64,000 bases of DNA from Lachnospiraceae bacterium (GTDB taxonomy: Bacteria; Bacillota; Clostridia; Oscillospirales; Ruminococcaceae), in contig JAMPFE010000003.1 in the NCBI GenBank assembly GCA_023664705.1, positions 27,117 through 91,116 on the forward strand, written 5' to 3'. The position numbers and the translations under genes are program-made. Shown piece by piece: positions 16,563 to 25,398 of the stretch. Within the stretch, counting starts at the first letter, position 1, and the number at the start of each line of letters is the position of its first letter. The notes under the pieces were generated by a model. The model searched no databases, was not told the origin of the DNA, and saw nothing but the letters and a program-made list of their open reading frames with translations.

Positions 16563-17813
16563 ATGACGGTTTTGGACGATTTGATGAGGATATCGAAAAA
16601 GGGTTATCTCGATAAAACGGAGGATATAGAGGCGGCTCTCGACGGGGCGCTGAACTACACGTTCGGAGAGATTGACCGCAACAGCCGTTTTCCGATCAAT
16701 GTTATAATGAACTATATGGGCTTGCAGGCTTCCAAGCCCGGAATGCTGAGACTGCGGGACGCGCTCGGAATCATACGCTGCCGCAACAGGGACGAGGTCT
16801 CGTCCGGGCAGGTGCACACCGACATGATGCTGCTTACCCGCCTTTTGCTGAACGCGGGAAGCGGGCTGCCTTGGATAAGGATGCTTACAAGCGTAAGGAT
16901 AAACAGCCTGTTCAATGTCCTTGCGCAAAAGGGCGGAGACGTTATGCTCATCGTCGGGGCGCGGCGCATGATAAAGCGGCTCGCTTATGAGAACGCCAAC
17001 TTTCAAATAGAGGAGGACACGACCCTCGGAGAGCTGATGAAAACGCTCAACGGGGAGTTTTCGTCCGTGTGGAACCCAAGCGTGCCTATCGAGAACCATG
17101 CGGAGAAAATCACGGGCTGCTGCAGCGTGATCAAGCTGATTTTCGTTGACCTCATAGGCTCGGCGCTTACGCGGGACTTTGACCGCGACGAAGTGATAGA
17201 AAGAGTGTGGGCGTTCGATCCCGAGGAGGTCAACGACGACGAGTTTTTCGAGGGGCTTTGCGAGGATATAGAGGAGGTCGAAGAGCCCGAGGAGTGCTGC
17301 GAGCCTTTGCCCGACGAAAACGGCTTCGTTATTGAAAACGGCGTTCTGATACGCTACGCGGGCGGCGCAGCGGAGGTGCGTATCCCCGACGGGGTAAGCG
17401 AGATAGGCGCCGGGGCGTTCTTCGATAACGATAGCATTGAAAGCGTATATATTCCCGACAGCGTTGAGGTCATCGGCGAAAAAGCTTTTCGGGACTGCGA
17501 TAATCTGCGGAAGGTGAGAATGCCGCAGAGACTTCGTGTGATAGGCTTGCAGGCGTTTACTTGGTGCAAGGCTCTTTCGGCGGTATTTATCGCGAAAACC
17601 GTGACCCGTATCGGCGCGGGAGCGTTTTGCGAATGCAGCCTGCGCAAGGCTTTCGTTCCGGAGGGAGTAAGAGAATTCGGCGAGGCCGTGTTTGCGGGAA
17701 ACCCGTATGTAAGGGTGTATTACAACGGGCGTTGGTACGAGGCGGACAGCCTGAACGCTCTGGAGACCGCCCTCGAAACGGTTTGCGGAGAGCTTGAGCC
17801 GTGTCCGTTCTGA
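16563..17813 (+). CDS. Cytoplasmic protein with C-terminal BspA-type leucine-rich repeats
   Basis: 416 residues with a strong AAGGAGGT-like ribosome binding site. Residues 1-230 are an unrecognised helical domain. An acidic linker follows (EEVEEPEECCEPLPDENG, about 240-257). Residues about 270-385 are LRR_5 (BspA-like) repeats: IPDGVSEIGAGAFFDN, IPDSVEVIGEKAFRDC, MPQRLRVIGLQAFTWC, IAKTVTRIGAGAFCEC, VPEGVREFGEAVFAGN. There is no signal peptide or wall anchor, unlike the usual secreted BspA proteins. The N-terminal domain may therefore be the functional part and the repeats a protein-binding module inside the cell. It may belong with the preceding hypothetical pair. Confidence 0.82.
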   Translation: MTVLDDLMRISKKGYLDKTEDIEAALDGALNYTFGEIDRNSRFPINVIMNYMGLQASKPGMLRLRDALGIIRCRNRDEVSSGQVHTDMMLLTRLLLNAGSGLPWIRMLTSVRINSLFNVLAQKGGDVMLIVGARRMIKRLAYENANFQIEEDTTLGELMKTLNGEFSSVWNPSVPIENHAEKITGCCSVIKLIFVDLIGSALTRDFDRDEVIERVWAFDPEEVNDDEFFEGLCEDIEEVEEPEECCEPLPDENGFVIENGVLIRYAGGAAEVRIPDGVSEIGAGAFFDNDSIESVYIPDSVEVIGEKAFRDCDNLRKVRMPQRLRVIGLQAFTWCKALSAVFIAKTVTRIGAGAFCECSLRKAFVPEGVREFGEAVFAGNPYVRVYYNGRWYEADSLNALETALETVCGELEPCPF

Positions 17814-17845
17814 GACGGAGGCGGGGATTTTTCGGGCGGAGCGCC

Positions 17846-17874
17846 TTGACATAAAAAGCGTTTTGTGTTATAAT
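17846..17874 (+). promoter_or_regulatory. Promoter of the HD-GYP gene
   Basis: TTGACA (17846-17851), 17-bp spacer, TATAAT (17869-17874). Confidence 0.9.
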
Positions 17875-17925
17875 ATTATATTGTAAAGAATTTGACCGCC
17901 GGTAAACACCGAAAGGACCTCGCCT

Positions 17926-19230
17926 ATGGTAACGACAATTTTGGACATTACGGAAACGGCTGCGATAGCGGTAAGCGGATTTTTGATCAAGGAGTACCTG
18001 TTTCTGGAGCCGAATATGGAGCCGAAAAAGCAGCGGCTCTTTTATCTCGCGTGCCTCGTTCTGGCGGGGGTCGCTTTGCCGACGCTCGGAAAGGGCGCCG
18101 CAACGGTCGCGGTGCTGGCAATGATAGGGCTGAACATCTGCCTTGCGCGCAAAAAGCATAAGCTGCGCGGATTGCTGATGATGATACCGATACCCGGCAT
18201 CATCAACGGCATCTTTATTCCGCTGATAATCGTTCCGTACCTGTTCGGGATGTCGGAGACCGCGGCGCAGATATATCAGTTCGCGCTTTACGCGGTTTTT
18301 GCGGGAGCTCTCGCGCTTTTTTACTTCAAAGGGAAAAACTGGCGCAGGTGGTTCCATGAGAGCATACAATACCGCGGCTTGAGAAAGTCGGAGCTCAGCC
18401 TGCTGTGGGCGGTCGGGATAATCATGCTGGTCTTTTCGGAATACATTACCATTCAGGTCGCGGCGGACAACGGCGGCTCGCAGACAAACGAGGGCTTGGC
18501 GTCGTTCACGTCGTTTATAGGGATAGCCGCTATTTCGGCGCTGATAATGACGATAACGATAATCGTGCTGATAATGCAGGGCAACAAGCGCTCATTTTAC
18601 CACGAGCGCGTCTCTCATATGCAGTCGGGAATGATAGCGTTTATGGCGGAGGTCGTGGAAAGCCGCGACGACAACACGGGCGGTCACATACGGCGCACCG
18701 CCGAGTACGTCGAATGCATCGCGCGGGAGCTGAAGCGGCGCGGCGCTTACGCCGATATTCTCACGGAGCAGTATCTTAACGATATTGTGGTGGCGGCTCC
18801 GCTGCACGACATCGGCAAGATACATATCCCCGACGCCGTTCTGAACAAGGCGGGGCGGCTTACGGACGAGGAGTTCGCGATTATGAAAACGCACACAACG
18901 GCGGGGGAAAAGCTCCTGATAAACGCGAAGAAAGAGATCGGCGATTCCGATTACCTCAGCATCGCGACGGAAATGGCGGCGTATCACCACGAATGGTGGA
19001 ACGGCAAGGGCTACCCCTACGGGATAAGCGGCGAGGAAATACCGCTCTGCGCGCGGATAATGGCGGTCGCGGACGTTTACGACGCGCTAGTCTCCAAGCG
19101 CTGCTACAAAAGCGCAATGCCCGTCGAAAAAGCCCAAGCGATAATCCGCGAGGAGTCGGGCACGCACTTCGACCCCGAGGTGGTGGACGCGTTTTTCAAT
19201 TCGGAGATAACAAGGTCCTCCAAACAATGA
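17926..19230 (+). CDS. Membrane HD-GYP domain phosphodiesterase
   Basis: 434 residues. About seven hydrophobic helices in residues 1-225 form a membrane sensor. A C-terminal HD-GYP domain (about 240-430) hydrolyses c-di-GMP or related dinucleotides. Its motifs are GGHIRRTAEYV, the HD pair in LHDIGKIHIPDAVLNK (about residues 294-295), MKTHTTAGEKLL, and YHHEWWNGKGYPYGISG carrying the GYP motif, then ICARIMAVADVYDAL-like DxxDAL. All metal-binding residues are present, so the enzyme should be active. It has its own consensus promoter. Two EAL proteins within 12 kb suggest a c-di-GMP neighbourhood. Confidence 0.92.
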   Translation: MVTTILDITETAAIAVSGFLIKEYLFLEPNMEPKKQRLFYLACLVLAGVALPTLGKGAATVAVLAMIGLNICLARKKHKLRGLLMMIPIPGIINGIFIPLIIVPYLFGMSETAAQIYQFALYAVFAGALALFYFKGKNWRRWFHESIQYRGLRKSELSLLWAVGIIMLVFSEYITIQVAADNGGSQTNEGLASFTSFIGIAAISALIMTITIIVLIMQGNKRSFYHERVSHMQSGMIAFMAEVVESRDDNTGGHIRRTAEYVECIARELKRRGAYADILTEQYLNDIVVAAPLHDIGKIHIPDAVLNKAGRLTDEEFAIMKTHTTAGEKLLINAKKEIGDSDYLSIATEMAAYHHEWWNGKGYPYGISGEEIPLCARIMAVADVYDALVSKRCYKSAMPVEKAQAIIREESGTHFDPEVVDAFFNSEITRSSKQ

Positions 19231-19298
19231 CCCAAACCGTTGTGCAAAATACCCAAAAAAATTCAACGCATTTGTGCAAAAGCAGTATAAAATCCCAC

Positions 19299-19327
19299 TT
19301 GAAAAAAATGTCGAAATATAGTAAAAT
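19299..19327 (+). promoter_or_regulatory. Promoter of the small surface-protein gene
   Basis: TTGAAA (19299-19304), 17-bp spacer, TAAAAT (19322-19327). TTGTGCAAAA-like words occur twice just upstream (19243-19250 and 19272-19280). Confidence 0.65.
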
Positions 19328-19405
19328 ATACTATGGGGAAAGGAGCGCGACCGTAGGGGAATTGCGGTTTCGTTCCGTAAAACAGCATTCTTGGAGGATT
19401 TGGGA

Positions 19406-19630
19406 ATGAAATTGAAAACTGTTTTGGCGGCGCTCGCTGCGTTCGCCACTGTTTCAGCTGTGTCCGTCTGCGGATTTGCGGCTACCGAGAGCGGAGAGAT
19501 GACTCCCGCGCCCGAGGCTGCGGCAGCGACGGGCGAAAACCCCGAAACGGGTGTTGAGGGCGTTGCCGCCTTTGCGGGAGCTATTGCGCTTTCGGGCGCG
19601 GCTATCGTTATCTCACGCAAGAGAAACTAA
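19406..19630 (+). CDS. Minimal wall-anchored protein with NPETG sorting signal
   Basis: 74 residues. It begins MKLKTVLAALAAFATVSAVS, a signal peptide with likely cleavage after GFA. Only about 25 residues, rich in Ala, Glu and Pro, remain before ENPETGVEG, a hydrophobic helix and the charged tail RKRN. That is the layout of a sortase substrate with an NPxTG-type signal (LPxTG variant). GGAGG at 19392-19396 supports this ATG over an upstream TTG. After processing almost nothing but a short peptide would stay on the wall. No sortase gene is in the window. A single-pass membrane protein that is not sorted is the alternative. Confidence 0.72.
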   Translation: MKLKTVLAALAAFATVSAVSVCGFAATESGEMTPAPEAAAATGENPETGVEGVAAFAGAIALSGAAIVISRKRN

Positions 19631-19637
19631 AAAACAG

Positions 19638-19672
19638 ATGAACCGCCCGGCGTCTTGCCGTGCGGTTCATTC
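19638..19672 (+). terminator. Hairpin after the small surface-protein gene
   Basis: ATGAACCGC (19638-19646) pairs with GCGGTTCAT (19662-19670), with an inner CGGC/GCCG. The following U-tract is poor, so termination is uncertain. Confidence 0.45.
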
Positions 19673-19709
19673 TATAATGTGAAAACAGTGTAACTTCAAG
19701 GGGGAAATT

Positions 19710-21035
19710 ATGACAAACAAATCTATCCGCGCCGCCTCGGCAGCGCTCTGCGCGGCGCTGCTCCTCGTTACCGCCGCCGACAGCAAAACGGCAGCCTCGT
19801 CGAGCATAGCCGCTCTCGAGGACGAGATCGCGAAACGGCGCGAGGAGAACGACAAGCGCCGCGAAGAGATAGAGAGCCTAGGCGGCGGCATAGCCGACAA
19901 CGAGCGCCTTATGGAGCTCGTCACGGAGCAGATAGACGGCGTAAACGCGGAGCTCGCGAAATACCGCGAGCTGATAAAGGCAAAGGAAGCCGCGATCGAC
20001 GCTAAATTTCCGGAGATAGACGCCGTCGAAAGGTCCATACTCGCCAAGGAAAACGAGACAGCGGAGAAAACCGCCGAGGTCGCCGAGCTTAGCGCCGCAA
20101 ATCAAGAGAACCTCAAACGCTTCGCGAAGCTCGCGCGCGCCATGTACATAAACGACCCCTCGGACAAGCTCCCCGTGCTGAACGGCTCGGCGGATTGGTA
20201 CGACTATTTCATGTATTCGACGGTAGTTGAAAATATAGGCAAGCAAAGCTATGATTTTATGCGGGAGCTCACCTCCTCGATAGTCGAGCAGGAGCGCCTT
20301 ATCGGCGAGCTCAACGCGGAGATAGCGGCTCTCGAGATTTCCCGTCTGGCTCTGGAGAGCGAAAAAGCGGAGTTCACCCGTCAAATGGACGAGCTCAGCG
20401 GGGAGCGCACGGAGCTCGAAGCTGCCGCGAATGAAAAGCTCGATTATCTGTACTCCCTGACTGCCGAAAACGAGGAGCTGCAAAACAGGATAGACGGCCT
20501 GGAGTCGGACATCGCCGCGAACAACGCCGCCCTCGAGGAGCTCAGCAGGGAGCTCGAGGAGTGTATCCGCGCCGAGCAGCTCGCAAATCCCGACCGCCCC
20601 GAATACGGCGGCGACCTCCTCTGGCCGCTCGAGGACAGGTTCGGCTATATATCCTGCCCGTTCGGCTACGACGCGGATATGGACAGAATGCACAAGGGCA
20701 TCGACGTCGGCGACGCGGGAATAAAGGGCACGAGCATCTACGCCGCGCAGTCGGGGACGGTCACGACGGTCGTCGAGGGCTGCGGACACAACTACGGAAA
20801 AGGCTGGAGCTGCGGCTGCGGAGGAGGCTACGGGAATTACATCGTCATCGACCACGGCGGCGGGCTCGCGACGCTGTACGCGCACTGCGGCTCGATAAGC
20901 GTGTACGAGGGGCAGGAGGTCGGCAGGGGCGACGCGATAGGCACGGTCGGCTCAACGGGCTGGTCGCTCGGCTTTCATCTGCACTTCGAGGTCCGCGAGT
21001 ACGGCACTCCCGTAAATCCGTTCAATTATGTATAA
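19710..21035 (+). CDS. Secreted coiled-coil M23 peptidase (EnvC/PcsB-like)
   Basis: 441 residues: a signal peptide (SAALCAALLLVTAADS region), a long Glu/Lys-rich coiled coil in two arms (about 35-295), then an M23 zinc endopeptidase domain. The zinc ligands appear as HKGIDVGD (H328, D332) and FHLHFEVREYG (H423, H425), with GNYIVIDHGGGLATLYAHCG between. An insertion containing CGHNYGKGWSCGCGGG gives extra cysteines near the active site. Such proteins cut peptidoglycan cross-links or activate amidases at the septum. It is 22 bp upstream of the GH3 gene, so the two may be cotranscribed though functionally separate. Confidence 0.92.
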   Translation: MTNKSIRAASAALCAALLLVTAADSKTAASSSIAALEDEIAKRREENDKRREEIESLGGGIADNERLMELVTEQIDGVNAELAKYRELIKAKEAAIDAKFPEIDAVERSILAKENETAEKTAEVAELSAANQENLKRFAKLARAMYINDPSDKLPVLNGSADWYDYFMYSTVVENIGKQSYDFMRELTSSIVEQERLIGELNAEIAALEISRLALESEKAEFTRQMDELSGERTELEAAANEKLDYLYSLTAENEELQNRIDGLESDIAANNAALEELSRELEECIRAEQLANPDRPEYGGDLLWPLEDRFGYISCPFGYDADMDRMHKGIDVGDAGIKGTSIYAAQSGTVTTVVEGCGHNYGKGWSCGCGGGYGNYIVIDHGGGLATLYAHCGSISVYEGQEVGRGDAIGTVGSTGWSLGFHLHFEVREYGTPVNPFNYV

Positions 21036-21057
21036 TAACTAACGTGAGGAATATACA

Positions 21058-23817
21058 ATGGCAAAGATAACTCTTGACTGGAACAAATACATCGAAACGT
21101 CTCGGAGAGCCGTCTCGGAGGGCATAGTGCTGCTGGAGAACAACGGCGCTCTGCCGCTGCGAAAGGACGAGAACCTCGCGGTTTTCGGGCGTATTCAGGA
21201 GCATTATTACAAGAGCGGCACGGGCTCGGGCGGCATGGTGAACGTCGACAAGGTGTGGAGCATCCCCGAGGGGCTTATCGAGTGCGGGATAGAGCTTAAC
21301 GAGGAGCTCCGCGCGGAGTATGACGCTTGGGAAAAATCGCACCCCTACGACCAAGGAGTCGGCTGGGGCGGCGAGCCGTGGTCGCAGGAGGAAATGCCGC
21401 TCTCCGACGAGCTTGCGGCGCGCGCCGCTGAAAAATCCCCCGCCGCGCTCTGCATTATCGGCAGAACGGCGGGCGAGGAGCAGGATCAGACCGAGACGGA
21501 GGGCTCCTACCGCCTCACCGCGACGGAGCTCGATATGCTCAAAAAGGTGCGCGCGCATTTCAAGAAAATGACCGTGCTGCTGAACGTGGGCGCTGTCGTC
21601 GATATGAGCTTTGTGAGCGACGTTAAGCCCGACGCGGTGCTGTACGCTTGGCAGGGCGGAATGGTCGGCGGTCTCGGGACGGCGGACGTGCTCACGGGAA
21701 AGGTCTCGCCGAGCGGAAAGCTGTCCGACACGATAGCGAAAAGCGTTGCCGATTATCCGTCGGCGGCGCATTTCGGCAGCCCCGAGCGCGAGTTCTACTG
21801 CGAGGACGTGTACGTCGGCTACCGCTATTTCGAGACGTTCGCCAAGGACAAGGTGCTGTACCCGTTCGGGTTCGGGCTTTCGTACACGAAATTCGAGCTG
21901 TCGTCCAAGGGCGAGGGGCGAGACGGGCTTATCGCGCTCGACGTTACCGTAAAGAACGTCGGCAGCCGCGCGGGCAAGGAGGTCGTTCAGATATACTTCC
22001 AAGCGCCGCAGGGCAAGCTTGGGCAGCCCGTTCGGCAGCTCTGCGCGTTCGGGAAAACAAAGGAGCTCGCCCCCGCCGAGGAGCAGACGCTGCGCTTCGA
22101 GACAGCGCTCGACGACCTCGCGAGCTACGACGACAGCGGCGTTACGGGCAGCAAGTCCTGCTATGTCCGCGAGGAGGGAACGTACACGCTTTACGTCGGT
22201 ACGGACGTGCGCTCCGCGGAGTATGCCTACGGGTTCATTCAAGAAGAGGGAACCGCCGTCGTAAAGCGCCTCGGCGAGGCTCTCGCGCCCGTTCTCCCGT
22301 TCGAGAGGATAAAGCCCGTATGCGTCGACGGCGAATTTACGTTGGGAACGGAGAGCGTTCCCACGGCGACCATTGATATGAACAAACGCCGCGCGGAAAA
22401 TCTCCCTCGGGAGCTGCCGCAGACGGGCGACAGGGGAATAAAGCTCGCGGACGTTGCCGACGGAAGGCGAACCATGGACGAGTTTATCGCGCAGCTCTCG
22501 GACGGCGACCTCTCCTGCATAATCCGCGGCGAGGGCATGGGCAGCCCCAAGGTAACTCCGGGCACCGCGGCGGCTTTCGGCGGCGTTACGGACGCTCTCG
22601 CGGGCTTCGGCATACCCGCAGGCTGCTGCGACGACGGTCCCTCGGGAATGAGGCTGGACTGCGGCACAAAGGCGTTCAGTCTGCCGAACGGCACTCTTCT
22701 CGCCTGCACGTTCAACACGGAGCTCGCCGAGGAGCTGTACGCGCTGGCAGGCTTGGAGATCGCCGCAAACAACGTCGATTGCTTGCTCGGTCCCGGAATG
22801 AATATCCACCGCCACCCGCTGAACGGGCGCAATTTCGAGTACTTCAGCGAGGACCCGCTGCTCACGGGAAAGCTCGCCGCGGCGCAGCTCCGCGGACTGC
22901 ACAGCGCGGGCGTTACGGGCACTGTCAAGCATTTCGCGGGCAACAACCAAGAAACGGGGCGGCATACTATCGACTCCGTCGTCTCCGAGAGAGCGCTCCG
23001 CGAGATATACCTCAAGGGCTTTGAGATCGCGGTAAAAGAGGGAAAAGCGACCACCGTCATGACGACCTACGGCTCTCTGAACGGCTTGTGGACGGCGGGC
23101 AGCTATGACCTCTGCACGACGATACTCCGCGGCGAGTGGGGCTTCGGGGGCTTCGTAATGACCGACTGGTGGAGCGTCATAAACGACCGCGGAGAGCCGC
23201 CGCGCGGAAACAATTTCGCGGCAATGGCAAGGGCGCAGAACGACGTTTATATGGTGTGCGCGGATTCGTCCCGAAACCTCACGGGCGACAACACGCTGTC
23301 CTCGCTGGAAGCGGGAACGCTCACGCGCGGAGAGCTCCAACGAAACGCCGCGAACGTCTGCCGTATGCTTCTCGGCAGCCGCGCAATGGCGCGCCTGCGC
23401 GGAACGGCTCCCGAGATAGAGATAATCGACCGCCCCTACGAGGACGACGGTTACGACGCCGAGGACGTAACGTTTTATCCGACGAAAAACGGCGGGCTCG
23501 TCCTGCCGCTCGATGGAATATGCACCGACAATGGATCTTCGTATGTTTTCGCGCTGGACGTCGACATCCCGGGCAAATACGAGGTCACGCTTTCGGCAAA
23601 GTCGGAGCTCAGCGCGACGGCGCAGATCCCCGTCACGCTGTTCACGACAGGCTTTCCGTCGGCAGTGTTCACGTTCAACGGCACAAACGGCGCATGGAGC
23701 GAAATATCGCACCCCGCCAATATGTACTCGCGCTTTTTGGTGTGCAGGCTGTATTTCGGCGGCAGCGGACTGTCGCTCAAGGAAATGCGCTTAAAGCTCA
23801 AAGAACGCGCGGAATAA
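21058..23817 (+). CDS. Domain-swapped GH3 beta-glucosidase
   Basis: 919-residue glycoside hydrolase family 3 enzyme with the domain order reversed relative to most GH3 proteins. The alpha/beta C-terminal domain comes first (about 15-290, with GSGSGGMV-like and VLYAWQGGMVGGLGTADVL). A fibronectin-III-like domain follows (YPFGFGLSYTKFEL, about 275-390). The TIM-barrel catalytic domain then follows (about 455-780, with GPGMNIHRHPLNGRNFEYF, KHFAGNNQ and the nucleophile D703 in GGFVMTDWW). The last 110 residues form a beta-sandwich-like tail. This arrangement is known for Ruminococcus albus and Butyrivibrio glucosidases. No signal peptide: it likely cleaves imported cello-oligosaccharides, in keeping with the nearby cellobiose phosphorylase. 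Confidence 0.93.
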   Translation: MAKITLDWNKYIETSRRAVSEGIVLLENNGALPLRKDENLAVFGRIQEHYYKSGTGSGGMVNVDKVWSIPEGLIECGIELNEELRAEYDAWEKSHPYDQGVGWGGEPWSQEEMPLSDELAARAAEKSPAALCIIGRTAGEEQDQTETEGSYRLTATELDMLKKVRAHFKKMTVLLNVGAVVDMSFVSDVKPDAVLYAWQGGMVGGLGTADVLTGKVSPSGKLSDTIAKSVADYPSAAHFGSPEREFYCEDVYVGYRYFETFAKDKVLYPFGFGLSYTKFELSSKGEGRDGLIALDVTVKNVGSRAGKEVVQIYFQAPQGKLGQPVRQLCAFGKTKELAPAEEQTLRFETALDDLASYDDSGVTGSKSCYVREEGTYTLYVGTDVRSAEYAYGFIQEEGTAVVKRLGEALAPVLPFERIKPVCVDGEFTLGTESVPTATIDMNKRRAENLPRELPQTGDRGIKLADVADGRRTMDEFIAQLSDGDLSCIIRGEGMGSPKVTPGTAAAFGGVTDALAGFGIPAGCCDDGPSGMRLDCGTKAFSLPNGTLLACTFNTELAEELYALAGLEIAANNVDCLLGPGMNIHRHPLNGRNFEYFSEDPLLTGKLAAAQLRGLHSAGVTGTVKHFAGNNQETGRHTIDSVVSERALREIYLKGFEIAVKEGKATTVMTTYGSLNGLWTAGSYDLCTTILRGEWGFGGFVMTDWWSVINDRGEPPRGNNFAAMARAQNDVYMVCADSSRNLTGDNTLSSLEAGTLTRGELQRNAANVCRMLLGSRAMARLRGTAPEIEIIDRPYEDDGYDAEDVTFYPTKNGGLVLPLDGICTDNGSSYVFALDVDIPGKYEVTLSAKSELSATAQIPVTLFTTGFPSAVFTFNGTNGAWSEISHPANMYSRFLVCRLYFGGSGLSLKEMRLKLKERAE

Positions 23818-23823
23818 AAGCAA

Positions 23824-23857
23824 GCGGCTTCAGGAGCCTTCCGAAGCCGCGTTTTTA
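23824..23857 (+). terminator. Terminator of the GH3 gene
   Basis: GCGGCTTC (23824-23831) pairs with GAAGCCGC (23843-23850), followed by GTTTTTAT. It lies between convergent genes. Confidence 0.85.
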
Positions 23858-23859
23858 TG

Positions 23860-25068
23860 TCACTCAATCGCCCTCGATAGCGTGATAGCCAGAATATCCT
23901 CCGAGGCGGGGTTTTTCATGTAGTAGTTGGTGGTCTCCACGCGGCGGTAAACGCCGTCGTCGCCGAGCTGGCGCGTAACGACCGCCCGCTCGCGCTGCCC
24001 GTTTTCATACGCGGTTATCTGGTCTTGCACGTCAAACGTGTCGGAGAACAGCTGCTTGTCCTCGGGGTGCATCGTGGAAGCGCCGTGCACGATAAGCTCC
24101 GTATACACGCCCGTCGACGGACAGGAGCGTGTCGAAAACTGCTCGTATGCCATCATATAAAAGCTGTTGCGGCTTAGGTTGCTGAGAATAACGAGCGGAT
24201 ACCGCTTGAACACCGCGTTCAGCAAAAGCTGCGTCGCGCTCGCGGGCGGCAGCGTAAGCAGTATATCCTCTGTCTCGGGCATATCGGCAGCGTTTTTCAG
24301 CGCCTCGCGGAAGTCCTCCTCGGGCATGGGCTTCGCGAACAGAAAGCCCTGTATCAGCTCGCAGCCGCAGGTGCGCAGAAATCCGAGCTGCTCCTTTGTC
24401 TCGACGCCCTCCGCGACGGTCGTCATCTTCAGGCGGTGCGCGAAATCGAAGATGCTCTCGAGCACTATGCGCTCCTTTTCGTCCTCGCAGTTGCCGCTCA
24501 GCAGCGATTTGTCTATCTTCAACACCGACGCGGGCACGTCCTTTACGAAATTCAGCGAGGACAAGCCGCTGCCGAAATCGTCAATCGAAATCTCAAAGCC
24601 CGCGTCGTTTATGCTGCGGACGAATTGTATTATATCCGCGCCGTCGAACGCCAGCGCCGATTCGGTAATCTCGACCTCGATGAGCTTTCTGGGAACGCCG
24701 TACCCGTCGACGGTCTCCGCGAGGCGCTCGGCGAATTTCGGCTCCTTGGCGTGAAAGCGCGAGAAATTGACCGAGACGGTCACGACGTGCCGCCCCGCCT
24801 TCAGCTCCCCCGCGAGGAACGCGCAGGTCTCGCGGAGCATATACCAGTCGAGCGCGGTAATGAGCCCGAGCTCCTCCAGCAGCGGAATGAACATGCCCGG
24901 GGATATCATCACGCCGTCCGACATCCTCCACCGCGCGAGCGCCTCCGCGCCCTGCACCTTGCCGTTTACCGCGTTGTGCTTCGGCTGATAGTAGACCTTA
25001 ATCTCCTTGTTTTCGAGCGCCTTTTCGATAAGCCCGCCGATGTTGTCCTTGGTAATGTCAATGTTCAT
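23860..25068 (-). CDS. EAL domain c-di-GMP phosphodiesterase
   Basis: 402 residues starting MNIDITKDNIGG; the ATG at 25066-25068 has GGAGGT nine bases upstream, so the longer frame to 25134 is rejected. Residues 10-255 form an EAL domain with the catalytic signatures kept: EALARWRM, VNFSRF, EVEITESAL, IDDFGSGLSSL, LKIDKSLL, AEGVETKEQ and IQGFLFAKP. It should hydrolyse c-di-GMP. Residues about 275-402 look like a PAS-type sensor (HPEDKQLFSDTF, then RYXXVETTNYYMKN-like strands). It is cytoplasmic. It converges on the GH3 gene and diverges from the cellobiose phosphorylase. Confidence 0.92.
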   Translation of the reverse strand: MNIDITKDNIGGLIEKALENKEIKVYYQPKHNAVNGKVQGAEALARWRMSDGVMISPGMFIPLLEELGLITALDWYMLRETCAFLAGELKAGRHVVTVSVNFSRFHAKEPKFAERLAETVDGYGVPRKLIEVEITESALAFDGADIIQFVRSINDAGFEISIDDFGSGLSSLNFVKDVPASVLKIDKSLLSGNCEDEKERIVLESIFDFAHRLKMTTVAEGVETKEQLGFLRTCGCELIQGFLFAKPMPEEDFREALKNAADMPETEDILLTLPPASATQLLLNAVFKRYPLVILSNLSRNSFYMMAYEQFSTRSCPSTGVYTELIVHGASTMHPEDKQLFSDTFDVQDQITAYENGQRERAVVTRQLGDDGVYRRVETTNYYMKNPASEDILAITLSRAIE

Positions 25069-25124
25069 GGGTATACCTCCTAATATTTTTTTATTTAATT
25101 TGCATAAAAACTTTTCGCTTTTTC

Positions 25125-25200
25125 GGGTTTCCAAAGGGCGGAGCCCTTTGGCGCGGGGGTTGGGGGCGGAGCCCCCGCCCCCCCTCCCCTCGGAGAGGGT
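25125..25200. repeat. Intergenic hairpin cluster upstream of the EAL gene
   Basis: CCAAAGGGCGGAGCCCTTTGG (25131-25151) and GGGGGCGGAGCCCCC (25162-25176) are perfect hairpins with GGA-type loops, followed by a weaker CCTC/GAGG. They lie in the leader between the EAL gene start and an AT-rich region (25200-25330) that holds TATAAT-like words. They resemble the hairpins at 2050-2280 in style. Confidence 0.65.
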
Positions 25201-25326
25201 TTATATTCTTAATTATAGCATATTATAAAGATTTATTGTTATCCAAAAACGATTTTCGTCAATTTGAACATAAAACGCCGTGAAAATTTGTTACATATAT
25301 ATTCGGCGTGTAACCGTTTTCAGCAC

Positions 25327-25355
25327 TTGTATTTTTCGCTTATTTGTTGTATACT
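25327..25355 (+). promoter_or_regulatory. Promoter of the cellobiose phosphorylase gene
   Basis: TTGTAT (25327-25332), 17-bp spacer, TATACT (25350-25355). Just upstream an inverted repeat GTTACA-N13-TGTAAC (about 25289-25313) and TAACCGTTTTCAG could be operator sites for a LacI- or ROK-type regulator. Confidence 0.75.
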
Positions 25356-25398
25356 TAAAGTGGATAAAAATTATTATAACCGAAAGGACGGTCTATTT

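Noticed and set aside
21058..23817. GH3 gene as a fusion of two truncated genes
   Set aside because: The C-domain-first order is a known natural arrangement in Ruminococcus and Butyrivibrio glucosidases, and both parts are complete.
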